NCBI RefSeq assembly: GCF_000416235.1
Contig: NZ_ATLO01000049.1
Location: 310,001-374,000, forward strand
DNA from: Pseudomonas sp. CFII64
Lineage (GTDB): Bacteria > Pseudomonadota > Gammaproteobacteria > Pseudomonadales > Pseudomonadaceae
DNA length: 64,000 bases
Reading direction: 5' to 3'
Below the pieces are notes generated by a model. That model saw nothing but the letters and a program-made list of their open reading frames with translations. It made no database searches and was not told the DNA's origin. The translations under genes and the position numbers were made by a program. Positions 7,438 to 16,788 of the stretch are shown here, piece after piece (position 1 is the first letter of the stretch; every line of letters starts with the position of its first letter).

Positions 7438-9900
7438 TCAGAACAAATCAATCGGCGCCGACTCGTCCGCTGGCAGCGGGCTGCCCGGTGCGCTGCCGCC
7501 GCCCAGTTCGTTGACGCTTGGCGGCGTGTCTTCGCTCTTGAACATCTCGAAGAACGCATTCGGCGTGCTTGGCGAAGCCGCGCGGCCGCTGATCGGGTCG
7601 ACGCGCAGACTGAGGATGCCATCCGGCTCGGCCTGAACATGCGGCGGCTTGTCTTTCAACGCGGCGCTCATGTAGGTCATCCAGATCGGCAGCGCCACGG
7701 TACCGCCAAATTCATGACGTCCCAGGCTTTCCGGTTGGTCGAAGCCGGTCCAGACGGTGGTCACGTAATCGGCGTTATAGCCGGTGAACCAGGCATCCTT
7801 GGATTCGTTGGTGGTACCGGTCTTGCCCGCGATGTCCGGACGATTCATCGCCAGGGCGCGACGACCTGTGCCGCGCTTGATCACGTCCTGCAACATGCTG
7901 TTGAGGATGTAGGTGGTACGGCCATCGACAATCCGTTCGGCCACGGCCGGGGCTTTCGGATCGACCGGCGGTGTCGCCGGTGGCGGGCCTTCGGTCGAGG
8001 AGGTCACGAGCGCCGGGCCGTTGGCGACGGCAACCACTTTGGTGTCCGGGGCGATCTTGCTGTCGACGGCGGGCACGGTTGGCGGGTTGGCCTCGAACAG
8101 CGTGGCACCGTCGCGGCTTTCGATTTTCTGGATCAGGTACGGGCTGACTTTGTATCCGCCGTTGGCGAACGCACTCCAGCCGCTGACGATTTCCATCGGC
8201 GTCAGCGTTGCAGTACCCAGCGCCAGAGACAGGTTGCGCGGCAAGTCGTCCTTGTTGAAACCGAAACGGGTGATGTAGTTGATCGCGGTGTCGATGCCCA
8301 GTTGTTGCAGCAGGCGAATCGAAACCAGGTTGCGAGACTTGTACAACGCTTCGCGCAGGCGGATCGGGCCGAGGAAGGTGCCGGTGTCGTTCTTCGGACG
8401 CCAGACTTTATCCAGGTATTCGTCGACGAACACGATCGGTGCGTCGTTCACCAGGCTCGATGCGGTGTAACCGTTGTCCAGTGCCGCGCTATAAAGGAAG
8501 GGCTTGAAGCTCGAACCCGGTTGGCGCTTGGCCTGCATGGCACGGTTGTAGTTGCTCTGCTCAAAGGCAAAACCACCCACCAGGGCCCGGATCGCGCCGT
8601 TTTGCGGATCAAGGGAAACCAGCGCGCTTTGCGCCACAGGAATCTGGCTGAATTTCAGCGAGCCATTTTCCTGGCGTTGCAGGCGCACCAGATCACCAAC
8701 ATGAGCTACGTCAGCTGGTTGCTTTGGATTTGCGCCCAGACTGTTGGTGTTCAGATAAGGCCGCGCCCATTTCATGGTGGCCCACTCAACGGTTTCTTCC
8801 TGTTCGCCATTGCGGGTCAGCACGCGCAGGCCGGTCTTGTCGACCTGAGTCACGATGGCCGGCTCAAGGGTGCTGATGGTGCGCTGTTTTATCAGTTCCT
8901 GCGCCCAGGCCTCGCGAGTCATGGCCGGGAAGCGGCTTTCAGGGCCACGATAACCGTGGCGCTGGTCGTAATCGATCAAGCCGTCCTGAACCGCCTTGTT
9001 GGCGTGTTCCTGAAGGTCGCTTGGAACTGTAGTAGTGACGCGGAAGCCTTCGGTATAGGCTTCGCTGCCGTAACGGCCGACCATCTCGGCGCGGGCCATT
9101 TCGGCGATGTACGGCGCGTTAACTTCAGGCGTCGGTACGTGATAGCTGGCGTTGATTGGCTCGTTGAGCGCGGTCTGATAAGCGTTCTGGTCGATCTTGC
9201 CGAGCTTGAACATGCGGCCCAGGATCCAGTCGCGACGTTCTTTGGCGCGAACCGGGTTGGCCAGCGGGTTGAAGCGCGAAGGTGCCTTGGGCAGGCCGGC
9301 GATCATCGCCATCTGCGCCAGAGTTACGTCGCGGATGGATTTGCCGTAATACACCTGCGCGGCCGCCTCGATCCCGTAGGCGCGGTTGCCCAGGTAGATT
9401 TTGTTGACGTAGAGCTCAAGGATTTCATCCTTGGTAAGTTGGCGCTCAATTTGCAGGGCCAGAAGTATCTCGGTGGTTTTGCGCGAGAAACTGCGTTCGC
9501 TGGTCAGGAAATAGTTTTTCGCCACCTGCATGGTGATGGTACTGCCGCCTGATTGAATGTGGCCGCTCTTCACCAGTTGTGAAGCGGCACGCATCAGGCT
9601 GCCAGGGTCGACGCCGTAGTGATTGGCGAAGTTGTCATCCTCGGCGGACAGCAGGGCATTGATGAAGCTGGGCGGTATTTCGGCGAAACGGATTGGAGTG
9701 CGGCGCATTTCGCCAAATTCAGCAATCAATTTGCCGTCGCTGCTGTATACACGGAGCGGGATTTGCAGTTGGATACTGCGCAGCGCGTCTACCGAGGGCA
9801 GGCTTGGGCTCAAATAAAGGAATGCACCGCTCAAACCGAGCAACAGCCCGCAGAATATAGCGACGAGAGACCACCAGAAAAACTTCAGCAGGCGTATCAA
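7438..9900 (-). CDS. mrcA: Penicillin-binding protein 1A, bifunctional transglycosylase/transpeptidase
   Basis: Inner-membrane class A PBP that polymerises and cross-links peptidoglycan. The 820-residue product has an N-terminal membrane anchor, the GT51 motifs LLSAEDDNFANHYGVD, GGSTITMQVAKNYFL and RQLTKDEILELYVNKIYLG, an OB-like insert, and the transpeptidase motifs GSSFK (active Ser) and KTGTTNE. The start is TTG with only a weak GGAAA upstream, and the N-terminus MIRLLKFFWWS matches other Pseudomonas PBP1A proteins as I recall them. It is divergent from pilM. This mrcA/pilM arrangement is widespread in Gammaproteobacteria with type IV pili. Confidence 0.95.
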   Translation of the reverse strand: MIRLLKFFWWSLVAIFCGLLLGLSGAFLYLSPSLPSVDALRSIQLQIPLRVYSSDGKLIAEFGEMRRTPIRFAEIPPSFINALLSAEDDNFANHYGVDPGSLMRAASQLVKSGHIQSGGSTITMQVAKNYFLTSERSFSRKTTEILLALQIERQLTKDEILELYVNKIYLGNRAYGIEAAAQVYYGKSIRDVTLAQMAMIAGLPKAPSRFNPLANPVRAKERRDWILGRMFKLGKIDQNAYQTALNEPINASYHVPTPEVNAPYIAEMARAEMVGRYGSEAYTEGFRVTTTVPSDLQEHANKAVQDGLIDYDQRHGYRGPESRFPAMTREAWAQELIKQRTISTLEPAIVTQVDKTGLRVLTRNGEQEETVEWATMKWARPYLNTNSLGANPKQPADVAHVGDLVRLQRQENGSLKFSQIPVAQSALVSLDPQNGAIRALVGGFAFEQSNYNRAMQAKRQPGSSFKPFLYSAALDNGYTASSLVNDAPIVFVDEYLDKVWRPKNDTGTFLGPIRLREALYKSRNLVSIRLLQQLGIDTAINYITRFGFNKDDLPRNLSLALGTATLTPMEIVSGWSAFANGGYKVSPYLIQKIESRDGATLFEANPPTVPAVDSKIAPDTKVVAVANGPALVTSSTEGPPPATPPVDPKAPAVAERIVDGRTTYILNSMLQDVIKRGTGRRALAMNRPDIAGKTGTTNESKDAWFTGYNADYVTTVWTGFDQPESLGRHEFGGTVALPIWMTYMSAALKDKPPHVQAEPDGILSLRVDPISGRAASPSTPNAFFEMFKSEDTPPSVNELGGGSAPGSPLPADESAPIDLF

Positions 9901-10106
9901 GGCTTTTGGATTTCCAGAAAAAAGAATGGGTTAAGCGTAGGCCGTTACAATTGAACACGCCTTGAAGCTTGGTTAAACGAAAAAAACGCTGGGCATTATA
10001 AGCATTTTTCGTCCCCGAGCGTTATTTGCGCTACTGTCAAGACTGCCGACAGTGGCTTTGCACAGAAAATTATCCGTAAGTGACGGAAACTCATAGGAAT
10101 TAGGTT

Positions 10107-11171
10107 GTGTTCGAACTCTTCAGTAAGAAGGCCAATACCCTTCTAGGGATCGATATAAGCTCCACCTCGGTAAAACTCCTTGAGTTGAGTCGTTCCGGCA
10201 CCCGGTACAAGGTCGAGTCTTACGCGGTTGAACCGCTCCCGGCCAATGCCGTGGTCGAGAAAAATATTGCCGAACTCGAAGGTGTCGGCAATGCGTTGTC
10301 ACGCGTGCTGATCAAGGCCAAGACCAACGTCAAAGGCGTCGCCGTTGCGGTAGCCGGATCGGCCGTGATCACCAAGACCATCGAGATGGACGCCGGTCTG
10401 TCCGACGACGACATGGAAAACCAGCTCAAGCTCGAAGCTGATCAATACATCCCTTATCCGCTTGAAGAAGTCGCCATCGATTTTGAAGTCCAGGGCTATT
10501 CGGTGCGCAATCCCGAGCGTGTCGAAGTGCTGCTTGCCGCCTGCCGCAAGGAAAACGTCGAAGTCCGCGAAGCTGCGCTGGCGCTGGCCGGGCTGAATGC
10601 CAAGGTCGTGGATGTCGAGGCCTACGCGCTGGAGCGCGCCTTCGGTCTGCTGTCGGCGCAACTGGGCAACGGCCACGATCAGCTGACCGTCGCTGTCGTC
10701 GATATCGGCGCAACCATGACCACCCTGAGCGTGCTGCACAACGGCCGCATCATCTATACCCGCGAACAGCTGTTCGGCGGGCGCCAGCTCACTGAGGAAA
10801 TTCAGCGTCGCTACGGCCTCTCGATGGAAGAGGCCGGGCTGGCGAAGAAGCAGGGCGGTCTGCCCGACGATTACAACGCCGAGGTGTTGCAGCCGTTCAA
10901 GGATGCCGTGGTTCAACAGGTGACGCGTTCGCTGCAGTTCTTCTTTGCTGCCGGGCAATACAACTCGGTGGACTACATCATGCTGGCGGGCGGCACGGCC
11001 TCGATCGCCGGCCTCGACCATCTGATTCAGCAGCGCATCGGCACGCCGACGCTGGTGGCCAACCCGTTCGCCGACATGGCCCTGAGCGCCAAGGTCAACG
11101 CGGGCGCTCTGGCCAGCGATGCGCCCGCCCTGATGATCGCCTGCGGTCTGGCCCTGAGGAGTTTCGACTAA
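10107..11171 (+). CDS. pilM: Type IV pilus assembly protein PilM (actin-like)
   Basis: Cytoplasmic FtsA/actin-fold ATPase-like protein that binds the N-terminal tail of PilN and couples the pilus motor to the inner-membrane platform. It has 354 residues. Visible are the phosphate-1 loop LLGIDISSTSVKLLEL (about residues 12-27), VAVVDIGATMTTLSVL in the second half, and LAGGTASIAG near the end. It heads a five-gene run in which pilM/pilN share TAATG and the following genes overlap by 4 bases, showing translational coupling. GTG start: the first codons read VFELFSKKANTLLG. Confidence 0.95.
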   Translation: MFELFSKKANTLLGIDISSTSVKLLELSRSGTRYKVESYAVEPLPANAVVEKNIAELEGVGNALSRVLIKAKTNVKGVAVAVAGSAVITKTIEMDAGLSDDDMENQLKLEADQYIPYPLEEVAIDFEVQGYSVRNPERVEVLLAACRKENVEVREAALALAGLNAKVVDVEAYALERAFGLLSAQLGNGHDQLTVAVVDIGATMTTLSVLHNGRIIYTREQLFGGRQLTEEIQRRYGLSMEEAGLAKKQGGLPDDYNAEVLQPFKDAVVQQVTRSLQFFFAAGQYNSVDYIMLAGGTASIAGLDHLIQQRIGTPTLVANPFADMALSAKVNAGALASDAPALMIACGLALRSFD

Positions 11172-11737
11172 TGGCCCGGATCAACCTTCTCCCCTGGCGC
11201 GAACAGCTTCGCGAAGAGCGCAAGAAACGCTTCCTGACCGCATTGGCCGGTGTGCTGGTCGCGGCGGTCGGTACGCTGCTGCTGGTCGATCAGTACGTCA
11301 GCAATGCCGTGACTCACCAGCTCGCGCGCAATGCCTTTATCCAGAAGGAAATCGTCCAGCTGGACGAGCGCATCAAGGAAATCAGCGAACTGCGCGCGCG
11401 CCGCAAACAGCTGCTGGAACGCATGAAGATCATTCAGGACTTGCAGGGCAACCGCCCGATCATTGGGCGAATCTTCGATCAGATGGCGCGCACGTTGCCT
11501 GATGGCGTGTATTTCTCTGAAGTGAAAATGACCGACAAGTTAATCAGCATCAACGGCGCGGCCGAATCCAACAACCGTGTTTCGGACCTGATGCGCAACC
11601 TTGATGCGTCCGACTGGCTGGAAGCGCCGGTGCTCAACGAGGTCAAGGCCAACGCCGACAACGCGACGGATCGGGCCAATTCCTTCCAGTTGACGGTACG
11701 CCAGACCCAGCCGGCGATTGAAGGAGCCAAGCCATGA
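11171..11737 (+). CDS. pilN: Type IV pilus assembly protein PilN
   Basis: Bitopic inner-membrane protein of the pilus alignment subcomplex, 188 residues. The N-terminal ARINLLPWREQLREERKKRF is the conserved INLLPWR tail that inserts into PilM. A membrane span (about residues 24-43) and a coiled coil (KEIVQLDERIKEISELRARR) follow, then a ferredoxin-like periplasmic domain that pairs with PilO. The start overlaps the pilM stop by one base and the gene overlaps pilO by 4 bases. Confidence 0.95.
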   Translation: MARINLLPWREQLREERKKRFLTALAGVLVAAVGTLLLVDQYVSNAVTHQLARNAFIQKEIVQLDERIKEISELRARRKQLLERMKIIQDLQGNRPIIGRIFDQMARTLPDGVYFSEVKMTDKLISINGAAESNNRVSDLMRNLDASDWLEAPVLNEVKANADNATDRANSFQLTVRQTQPAIEGAKP

Positions 11738-12357
11738 ATCTTTCGGAATCCCTGGAAGGGCTGCGGCGGATCGACATCAGTGAGCTGGACCTGAATAACC
11801 TCGGTTCGTGGCCTGCTGCGGTCAAGGGCATCGCGGGCGTGTTGCTGCTGGTTCTGGTGCTGGCTTTGGGTTACTTCTTTTTCATTCAGGACCTGGAAGT
11901 CCAGCTTGATGGCGCGCGCGCCCAGGAGGCCACGCTCAAGGAGCAGTTCACCACCAAGGCGTTCCAGGCCGCGAACCTGGTGCCTTACAAGACCCAGATG
12001 ACCGAGATGGAAAACACCTTCGGCGCCTTGCTGCGTCAGCTGCCAAGTGACACCGAGGTGCCGGGGCTGCTTGAGGACATCACCCGTACCGGCTTGGGCA
12101 GCGGGCTGGAGTTCGAGGAAATCAAATTGCTGCCCGAAGAGGCCCAGCAGTTTTACATCGAACTGCCGATACAAATCACCGTGGTCGGCGCGTATCACGA
12201 TCTGGCGACGTTCGTCAGTGGCGTCGCCAGCCTGCCGCGTATCGTCACCTTGCATGATTTCGACATCAAGCCGATGGACCCCAAGAGCCCGACCATGTTG
12301 CGCATGAGCATTCTGGCCAAGACCTACCGCTATAACGATCAAGGGCTGAAGAAATGA
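11734..12357 (+). CDS. pilO: Type IV pilus assembly protein PilO
   Basis: Inner-membrane partner of PilN, 207 residues. A short cytoplasmic segment is followed by a span (GIAGVLLLVLVLALGYFFFI, about residues 33-52), a coiled-coil stretch beginning QDLEVQLDGARAQEATLKEQ, and a ferredoxin-like domain. PilN/PilO heterodimers link PilM to the lipoprotein PilP and so to the secretin. It overlaps both neighbours by 4 bases. Confidence 0.95.
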   Translation: MNLSESLEGLRRIDISELDLNNLGSWPAAVKGIAGVLLLVLVLALGYFFFIQDLEVQLDGARAQEATLKEQFTTKAFQAANLVPYKTQMTEMENTFGALLRQLPSDTEVPGLLEDITRTGLGSGLEFEEIKLLPEEAQQFYIELPIQITVVGAYHDLATFVSGVASLPRIVTLHDFDIKPMDPKSPTMLRMSILAKTYRYNDQGLKK

Positions 12358-12881
12358 GGGCGCCGCGACTGTTGTCCATCGGCATCGTGCTGATGAGCCT
12401 GGCCGGTTGTGAGGGAGACAGCGCCTTCACCGACCTCAGCGCCTTCATGGACGAGGCCCGCGCACGGCCTTCGGGCACTATCGAACCGTTGCCCAAGTTT
12501 CGTCCTTACGAAGCCTTCACCTACAACGCGGCGAACCTGCGCAGTCCGTTTCAGCCGCCGATCAAGATCGATATGATCAACCGCCCGAAAGGCTCGCGTC
12601 TGGTCAAGCCCGATGACGCACGTCCTCGGCAGTTTCTCGAAGGATTCAATATCGAGTCGTTCGATATGGTCGGCACCATGGCCAACGATTCCGGTACCTT
12701 CGCCCTGCTCAAGGGCGCTGGCGGTGTACACCGCGTAAAAGTCGGGGATTACCTGGGACGCAACAATGGCCGGATCATCTCGATCAACGAAGCACAAGTC
12801 GATGTCATTGAAATAGTTCCTGATGGAGAGGGGGCATGGTTGGAAAGGCCGCGCAGTATTTCCCTGAAAGAACGCTCATGA
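12354..12881 (+). CDS. pilP: Type IV pilus lipoprotein PilP
   Basis: Lipoprotein of 175 residues that connects PilNO with the PilQ secretin. The signal peptide ends in a lipobox LAGC (cysteine at about residue 19). A flexible Pro-rich segment follows, then the beta-sandwich HR domain with FDMVGTMANDSGTFALLKGA and HRVKVGDYLGRNNGRI. It ends in an ATGA overlap with the possible upstream pilQ start at 12878. Confidence 0.94.
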   Translation: MRAPRLLSIGIVLMSLAGCEGDSAFTDLSAFMDEARARPSGTIEPLPKFRPYEAFTYNAANLRSPFQPPIKIDMINRPKGSRLVKPDDARPRQFLEGFNIESFDMVGTMANDSGTFALLKGAGGVHRVKVGDYLGRNNGRIISINEAQVDVIEIVPDGEGAWLERPRSISLKERS

Positions 12882-12937
12882 AATGGGCCAAGCCAAGCAC
12901 GCAACAGACCCTCGTGTCAGCAGGACGGAAATTGAAC

Positions 12938-15022
12938 ATGACTAGGATTCTCTCGATTATCGGCGTGTCGCTATGGATTGCGATGACGTCGCCGATTGTC
13001 CAGGCTGCCAACCTCAAAACGCTGGATGTCGCTGCGCTGCCGGGTGACCGGGTCGAGCTCAAGCTGACGTTCGACGCTCCCGTTCCTGCCCCGCGCGGCT
13101 ACACCACCGAGCAGCCGGCACGTATCGCCCTGGATCTGCCGGGCGTGACCAGTCAGCTGGCAACCAAGACCCATGATCTGGGTACCGGCAACGCGCGCAG
13201 CGTGGTGGTCATCGAAACCAAGGATCGCACGCGCGTCATCATTAACCTGACGGCGCTGGCCCCTTACAGTTCGCGGGTCGAAGGCAACAAGCTGTTCGTC
13301 GTCATTGGTCAGGGCGCGGCGGCTGCCCAGGCATCGCAACCTTCCAGCGCCCAGGGCGCGACGCGCGTAGCGGTCCCGCCTCCTGCACCAAAGCCTTACG
13401 TGCCGGTGGGCAAGGCAGTGAAGAATGTCGATTTCCAGCGCGGCGAGCTGGGTGAAGGCAATGTGGTCATCGAACTGACCGATCCAAGCATCGCCCCGGA
13501 TATCCAGGAGCAGGGCGGCAAGATTCGCGTCGATTTCCCCAAGACCCAGCTACCGGAACGACTCCGTGTGCGCCTGGACGTCAAAGACTTCGCGACTCCA
13601 GTGCAGTTCATCAATGCCAGTGCTTCCGGTGACAAGGCCAGCATCAGCATCGAGCCTTCCGGCGCATTCGACTATTCGGCGTACCAGACCGAAAACAAAC
13701 TGACCATCAGCGTGCGGCCGTTGACCCACGAAGACCTGGATCGCCGCAATGCGGAAAAACCGGTCTACACCGGCGAGAAGCTGTCGCTTAACTTTCAGGA
13801 CATCGACGTGCGCTCGGTGCTGCAACTGATCGCGGATTTCACCAGCCTCAATCTGGTGGCCAGTGACACGGTTGAAGGAAATATCACGTTGCGGTTGCAG
13901 AACGTTCCATGGGATCAAGCACTCGACCTGGTCTTGAGAACCAAAAGCCTGGATAAACGCCTCATTGGCAACGTCTTGATGATTGCCCCCGCTGCGGAAA
14001 TATCTGCGCGCGAATTGCAGGAGATGGAGTCTGCAAAACATGTATCTGAGCTAGCGCCGCTGCGTCGAGAGCTGATGCAGGTGAATTACGCAAAGGCTAA
14101 AGACATCGCGGAACTTTTCAAGTCTGTAACGAAGCAGGAAGGTAACGCCGAAGACGGTCAGCAGGAGCGCGGCTCGATCACGGTCGATGATCGCACCAAC
14201 AACATCATTGCCTACCAGACTCAGGATCGCCTCGACGAACTGCGCCGCATCGTTTCGCAGCTGGACATCCCGGTGCGTCAGGTGATGATCGAAGCGCGCA
14301 TCGTCGAAGCGACGGTCGGTTACGACAAGGCGCTGGGCGTGCGCTGGGGCGGTTCGAGCACCAACGGCAACTTCACCGCGGGCGGCGGGACTGCCCAGCC
14401 GACGACGTTGACCGGCCAAAGCACCAGCGCACCTTATGTTGACCTCGGCGCTGCCGGCGCCACTTCCGGCATCGGCATCTCGTTCCTGACTGACAACACC
14501 ACGCTTGACCTGGAACTGAGTGCCATGGAGAAGACCGGTAACGGCGAGATTGTCTCTCAACCGAAAGTGGTCACCTCCGACAAGGAAACCGCGAAAATCC
14601 TCAAAGGTACGGAAATCCCGTATCAGGAATCCAGCTCCAGCGGCGCGACCTCGGTATCGTTCAAGGAGGCTTCGCTGTCTCTGGAAGTGACCCCGCAGAT
14701 CACTCCGGATAACCGCATCATCATGGAGGTCAAGGTGACCAAGGATGAGCCGGATTATCTGAACATGGTCAATGGTGTGCCGCCGATCAAGAAAAACGAG
14801 GTCAACGCCAAGGTGCTGGTTTCCGATGGCGAGACCATCGTGATCGGCGGAGTGTTCTCCAACACGCAAAGTAAAACCGTCGACAAGGTGCCATTTCTTG
14901 GCGATGTGCCGTATCTTGGCCGCCTTTTCCGGCGCGATGTGGTTTCAGAGGACAAAACCGAGCTGTTGGTGTTTCTCACTCCGCGTATCATGAACAACCA
15001 GGCGATTGCGGTGAGTCGTTGA
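12938..15022 (+). CDS. pilQ: Type IV pilus secretin PilQ
   Basis: Outer-membrane secretin through which the pilus passes, 694 residues from this ATG. It has a signal peptide (TRILSIIGVSLWIAMTSPIV, cleavage near VQAA), two AMIN domains (about residues 25-270), STN/N0 and N1 domains (LSLNFQDIDVRSVLQLIADF), and the C-terminal secretin core (ETAKILKGTEIPYQE, VSDGETIVIGGVF, VPFLGDVPYLGRLFR). I chose 12938 because it gives the same leader length as the P. aeruginosa protein. The ATG at 12878, overlapping the pilP stop, would add 20 residues and remains possible. Four bases separate it from aroK. Confidence 0.93.
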   Translation: MTRILSIIGVSLWIAMTSPIVQAANLKTLDVAALPGDRVELKLTFDAPVPAPRGYTTEQPARIALDLPGVTSQLATKTHDLGTGNARSVVVIETKDRTRVIINLTALAPYSSRVEGNKLFVVIGQGAAAAQASQPSSAQGATRVAVPPPAPKPYVPVGKAVKNVDFQRGELGEGNVVIELTDPSIAPDIQEQGGKIRVDFPKTQLPERLRVRLDVKDFATPVQFINASASGDKASISIEPSGAFDYSAYQTENKLTISVRPLTHEDLDRRNAEKPVYTGEKLSLNFQDIDVRSVLQLIADFTSLNLVASDTVEGNITLRLQNVPWDQALDLVLRTKSLDKRLIGNVLMIAPAAEISARELQEMESAKHVSELAPLRRELMQVNYAKAKDIAELFKSVTKQEGNAEDGQQERGSITVDDRTNNIIAYQTQDRLDELRRIVSQLDIPVRQVMIEARIVEATVGYDKALGVRWGGSSTNGNFTAGGGTAQPTTLTGQSTSAPYVDLGAAGATSGIGISFLTDNTTLDLELSAMEKTGNGEIVSQPKVVTSDKETAKILKGTEIPYQESSSSGATSVSFKEASLSLEVTPQITPDNRIIMEVKVTKDEPDYLNMVNGVPPIKKNEVNAKVLVSDGETIVIGGVFSNTQSKTVDKVPFLGDVPYLGRLFRRDVVSEDKTELLVFLTPRIMNNQAIAVSR

Positions 15023-15026
15023 TTCT

Positions 15027-15545
15027 GTGCGAAATTTAATTCTTGTAGGACCGATGGGGGCTGGCAAAAGCACCATCGGTCGTTTGCTGGCTAAAGAGCT
15101 GAGGCTGCCGTTCAAGGATTCCGACAAGGAAATTGAACTGCGGACTGGGGCGAATATTCCCTGGATTTTCGACAAGGAAGGCGAGCCCGGCTTTCGCGAC
15201 CGCGAGCAGGCGATGATTGCCGAACTCTGCGACAGTGACGGCATCGTCCTGGCGACAGGCGGCGGTGCAGTCATGCGCAGCGAAAACCGTCAGGCGCTGC
15301 ATGCCGGTGGGCGTGTGGTGTATCTGCACGCGTCGGTCGAACAGCAGGTCGGACGCACGGCGCGTGATCGCAATCGTCCTTTGCTGCGCACCGGCAATCC
15401 AGCCCAAGTGCTGCGCGATCTGCTGGCGATCCGTGATCCGCTGTACCGGGAAATCGCCGACGTGGTGATTGAAACCGACGAGCGGCCGCCGCGAATGGTG
15501 GTGATTGACATCCTGGCGCGCTTGGCAGAGCTTCCTCCCCGTTAA
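15027..15545 (+). CDS. aroK: Shikimate kinase I
   Basis: Phosphorylates shikimate at the 3-hydroxyl in aromatic amino acid synthesis. It has 172 residues with a GTG start four bases after pilQ. Walker A is GPMGAGKSTIGR (about residues 8-19). The shikimate-binding residues lie in DSDKEIELRTG, PGFRDREQ and LATGGGAV, and the lid carries RDRNRPLL. Its position in the pilMNOPQ-aroKB run is conserved across pilus-bearing Gammaproteobacteria. Confidence 0.96.
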   Translation: MRNLILVGPMGAGKSTIGRLLAKELRLPFKDSDKEIELRTGANIPWIFDKEGEPGFRDREQAMIAELCDSDGIVLATGGGAVMRSENRQALHAGGRVVYLHASVEQQVGRTARDRNRPLLRTGNPAQVLRDLLAIRDPLYREIADVVIETDERPPRMVVIDILARLAELPPR

Positions 15546-15674
15546 AGCGCAGACGGAAATGCGCTATCCTCGGCGACCATAAAAAGCAGGGTCGTGACAT
15601 GGCATTAAGCCATTTTTTACGCGGACGCCAAGATGCGTGCGCGAACACCCATTCGGTAATCAATGTGGGGACAC

Positions 15675-16778
15675 ATGCAGACACTTAAGGTCGAGCTTGG
15701 CGATCGGAGCTACCCGATTCACATTGGCGAAGGATTGCTGGATCGCCCTGAATTGCTGGCGCCGCATATCGTCGGCAGGCAGGTCGCGATTGTTTCCAAT
15801 GCCACCGTCGCGCCGCTTTACCTTGAGCGACTGACGCGCACCCTGGCCGGCTATAACGTGCTGCCGGTCGTGCTTCCCGATGGCGAAGCCTTCAAGAATT
15901 GGGAAACCCTGCAAACCATTTTCGACGCGCTGCTCACTGCCCGCCATGATCGTCGTACGACGGTTATCGCGCTGGGCGGCGGTGTGATCGGCGACATGGC
16001 TGGCTTTGCTGCTGCGTGCTACCAGCGCGGCGTCAATTTCATCCAGATCCCGACCACGCTGCTGTCCCAGGTGGACTCATCGGTGGGCGGCAAGACCGGC
16101 ATCAACCATCCGTTGGGCAAAAACATGGTCGGCGCGTTTTATCAGCCGGGCGTGGTCCTGATCGATACGACGACGCTCAATACCTTGCCGGAGCGCGAGC
16201 TGTCGGCGGGCCTGGCGGAAGTCATCAAATACGGCTTGATCTGCGATGAGCCGTTTCTGACCTGGCTCGAAGAAAACGTTGATCGCCTGCGCGGGCTGGA
16301 TCAGGCCGCGCTGACCATCGCCATCGAACGTTCATGCGCCGCCAAGGCGCTGGTGGTCGGCGCCGATGAGCGTGAGTCGGGTGTGCGCGCTACGCTTAAT
16401 CTCGGCCATACGTTCGGCCACGCCATTGAAACCCATATGGGCTACGGCGTCTGGCTGCACGGTGAAGCGGTTGCGGCGGGCACGGTCATGGCGCTGGAAA
16501 TGTCCTCGCGCCTGGGCTGGATCAGCACCGAGGAGCGTGATCGTGGCATTCGCCTGTTCCAGCGCGCCGGTTTGCCGGTGGTGCCGCCAGAAGACATGAC
16601 CGAAGACAATTTCCTCGAACATATGGCAATCGACAAAAAGGTGATCGACGGTCGCCTGCGTCTGGTGTTGCTGAGCCGGATCGGCGAAGCGGTGATCACC
16701 GACGAATATCCGAAAGAAGTATTACAGGCCACGCTGGTTGCGGATTACCGCGCTCTCGTGGATCAGCTTAGAGGTTAA
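15675..16778 (+). CDS. aroB: 3-Dehydroquinate synthase
   Basis: Converts DAHP to 3-dehydroquinate, using NAD+ and a divalent metal. It has 367 residues. Landmarks are VALGGGVIGDMAGFAAACY-like glycine-rich NAD binding (read as IALGGGVIGDMAGFAA), QVDSSVGGKTGINHP, and metal ligands in AEVIKYG and NLGHTFGHAIE. An ATG lies four codons upstream at 15663, but the family starts at MQTLKVELGDRSYPI, so I use 15675. A 129-base gap separates it from aroK and 10 bases separate it from the next gene. Confidence 0.95.
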   Translation: MQTLKVELGDRSYPIHIGEGLLDRPELLAPHIVGRQVAIVSNATVAPLYLERLTRTLAGYNVLPVVLPDGEAFKNWETLQTIFDALLTARHDRRTTVIALGGGVIGDMAGFAAACYQRGVNFIQIPTTLLSQVDSSVGGKTGINHPLGKNMVGAFYQPGVVLIDTTTLNTLPERELSAGLAEVIKYGLICDEPFLTWLEENVDRLRGLDQAALTIAIERSCAAKALVVGADERESGVRATLNLGHTFGHAIETHMGYGVWLHGEAVAAGTVMALEMSSRLGWISTEERDRGIRLFQRAGLPVVPPEDMTEDNFLEHMAIDKKVIDGRLRLVLLSRIGEAVITDEYPKEVLQATLVADYRALVDQLRG

Positions 16779-16788
16779 CGAAAAATCC

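Noticed and set aside
7639..9552. Open frame of 637 codons opposite mrcA
   Set aside because: Antisense to the penicillin-binding protein, no start signal and no domain.
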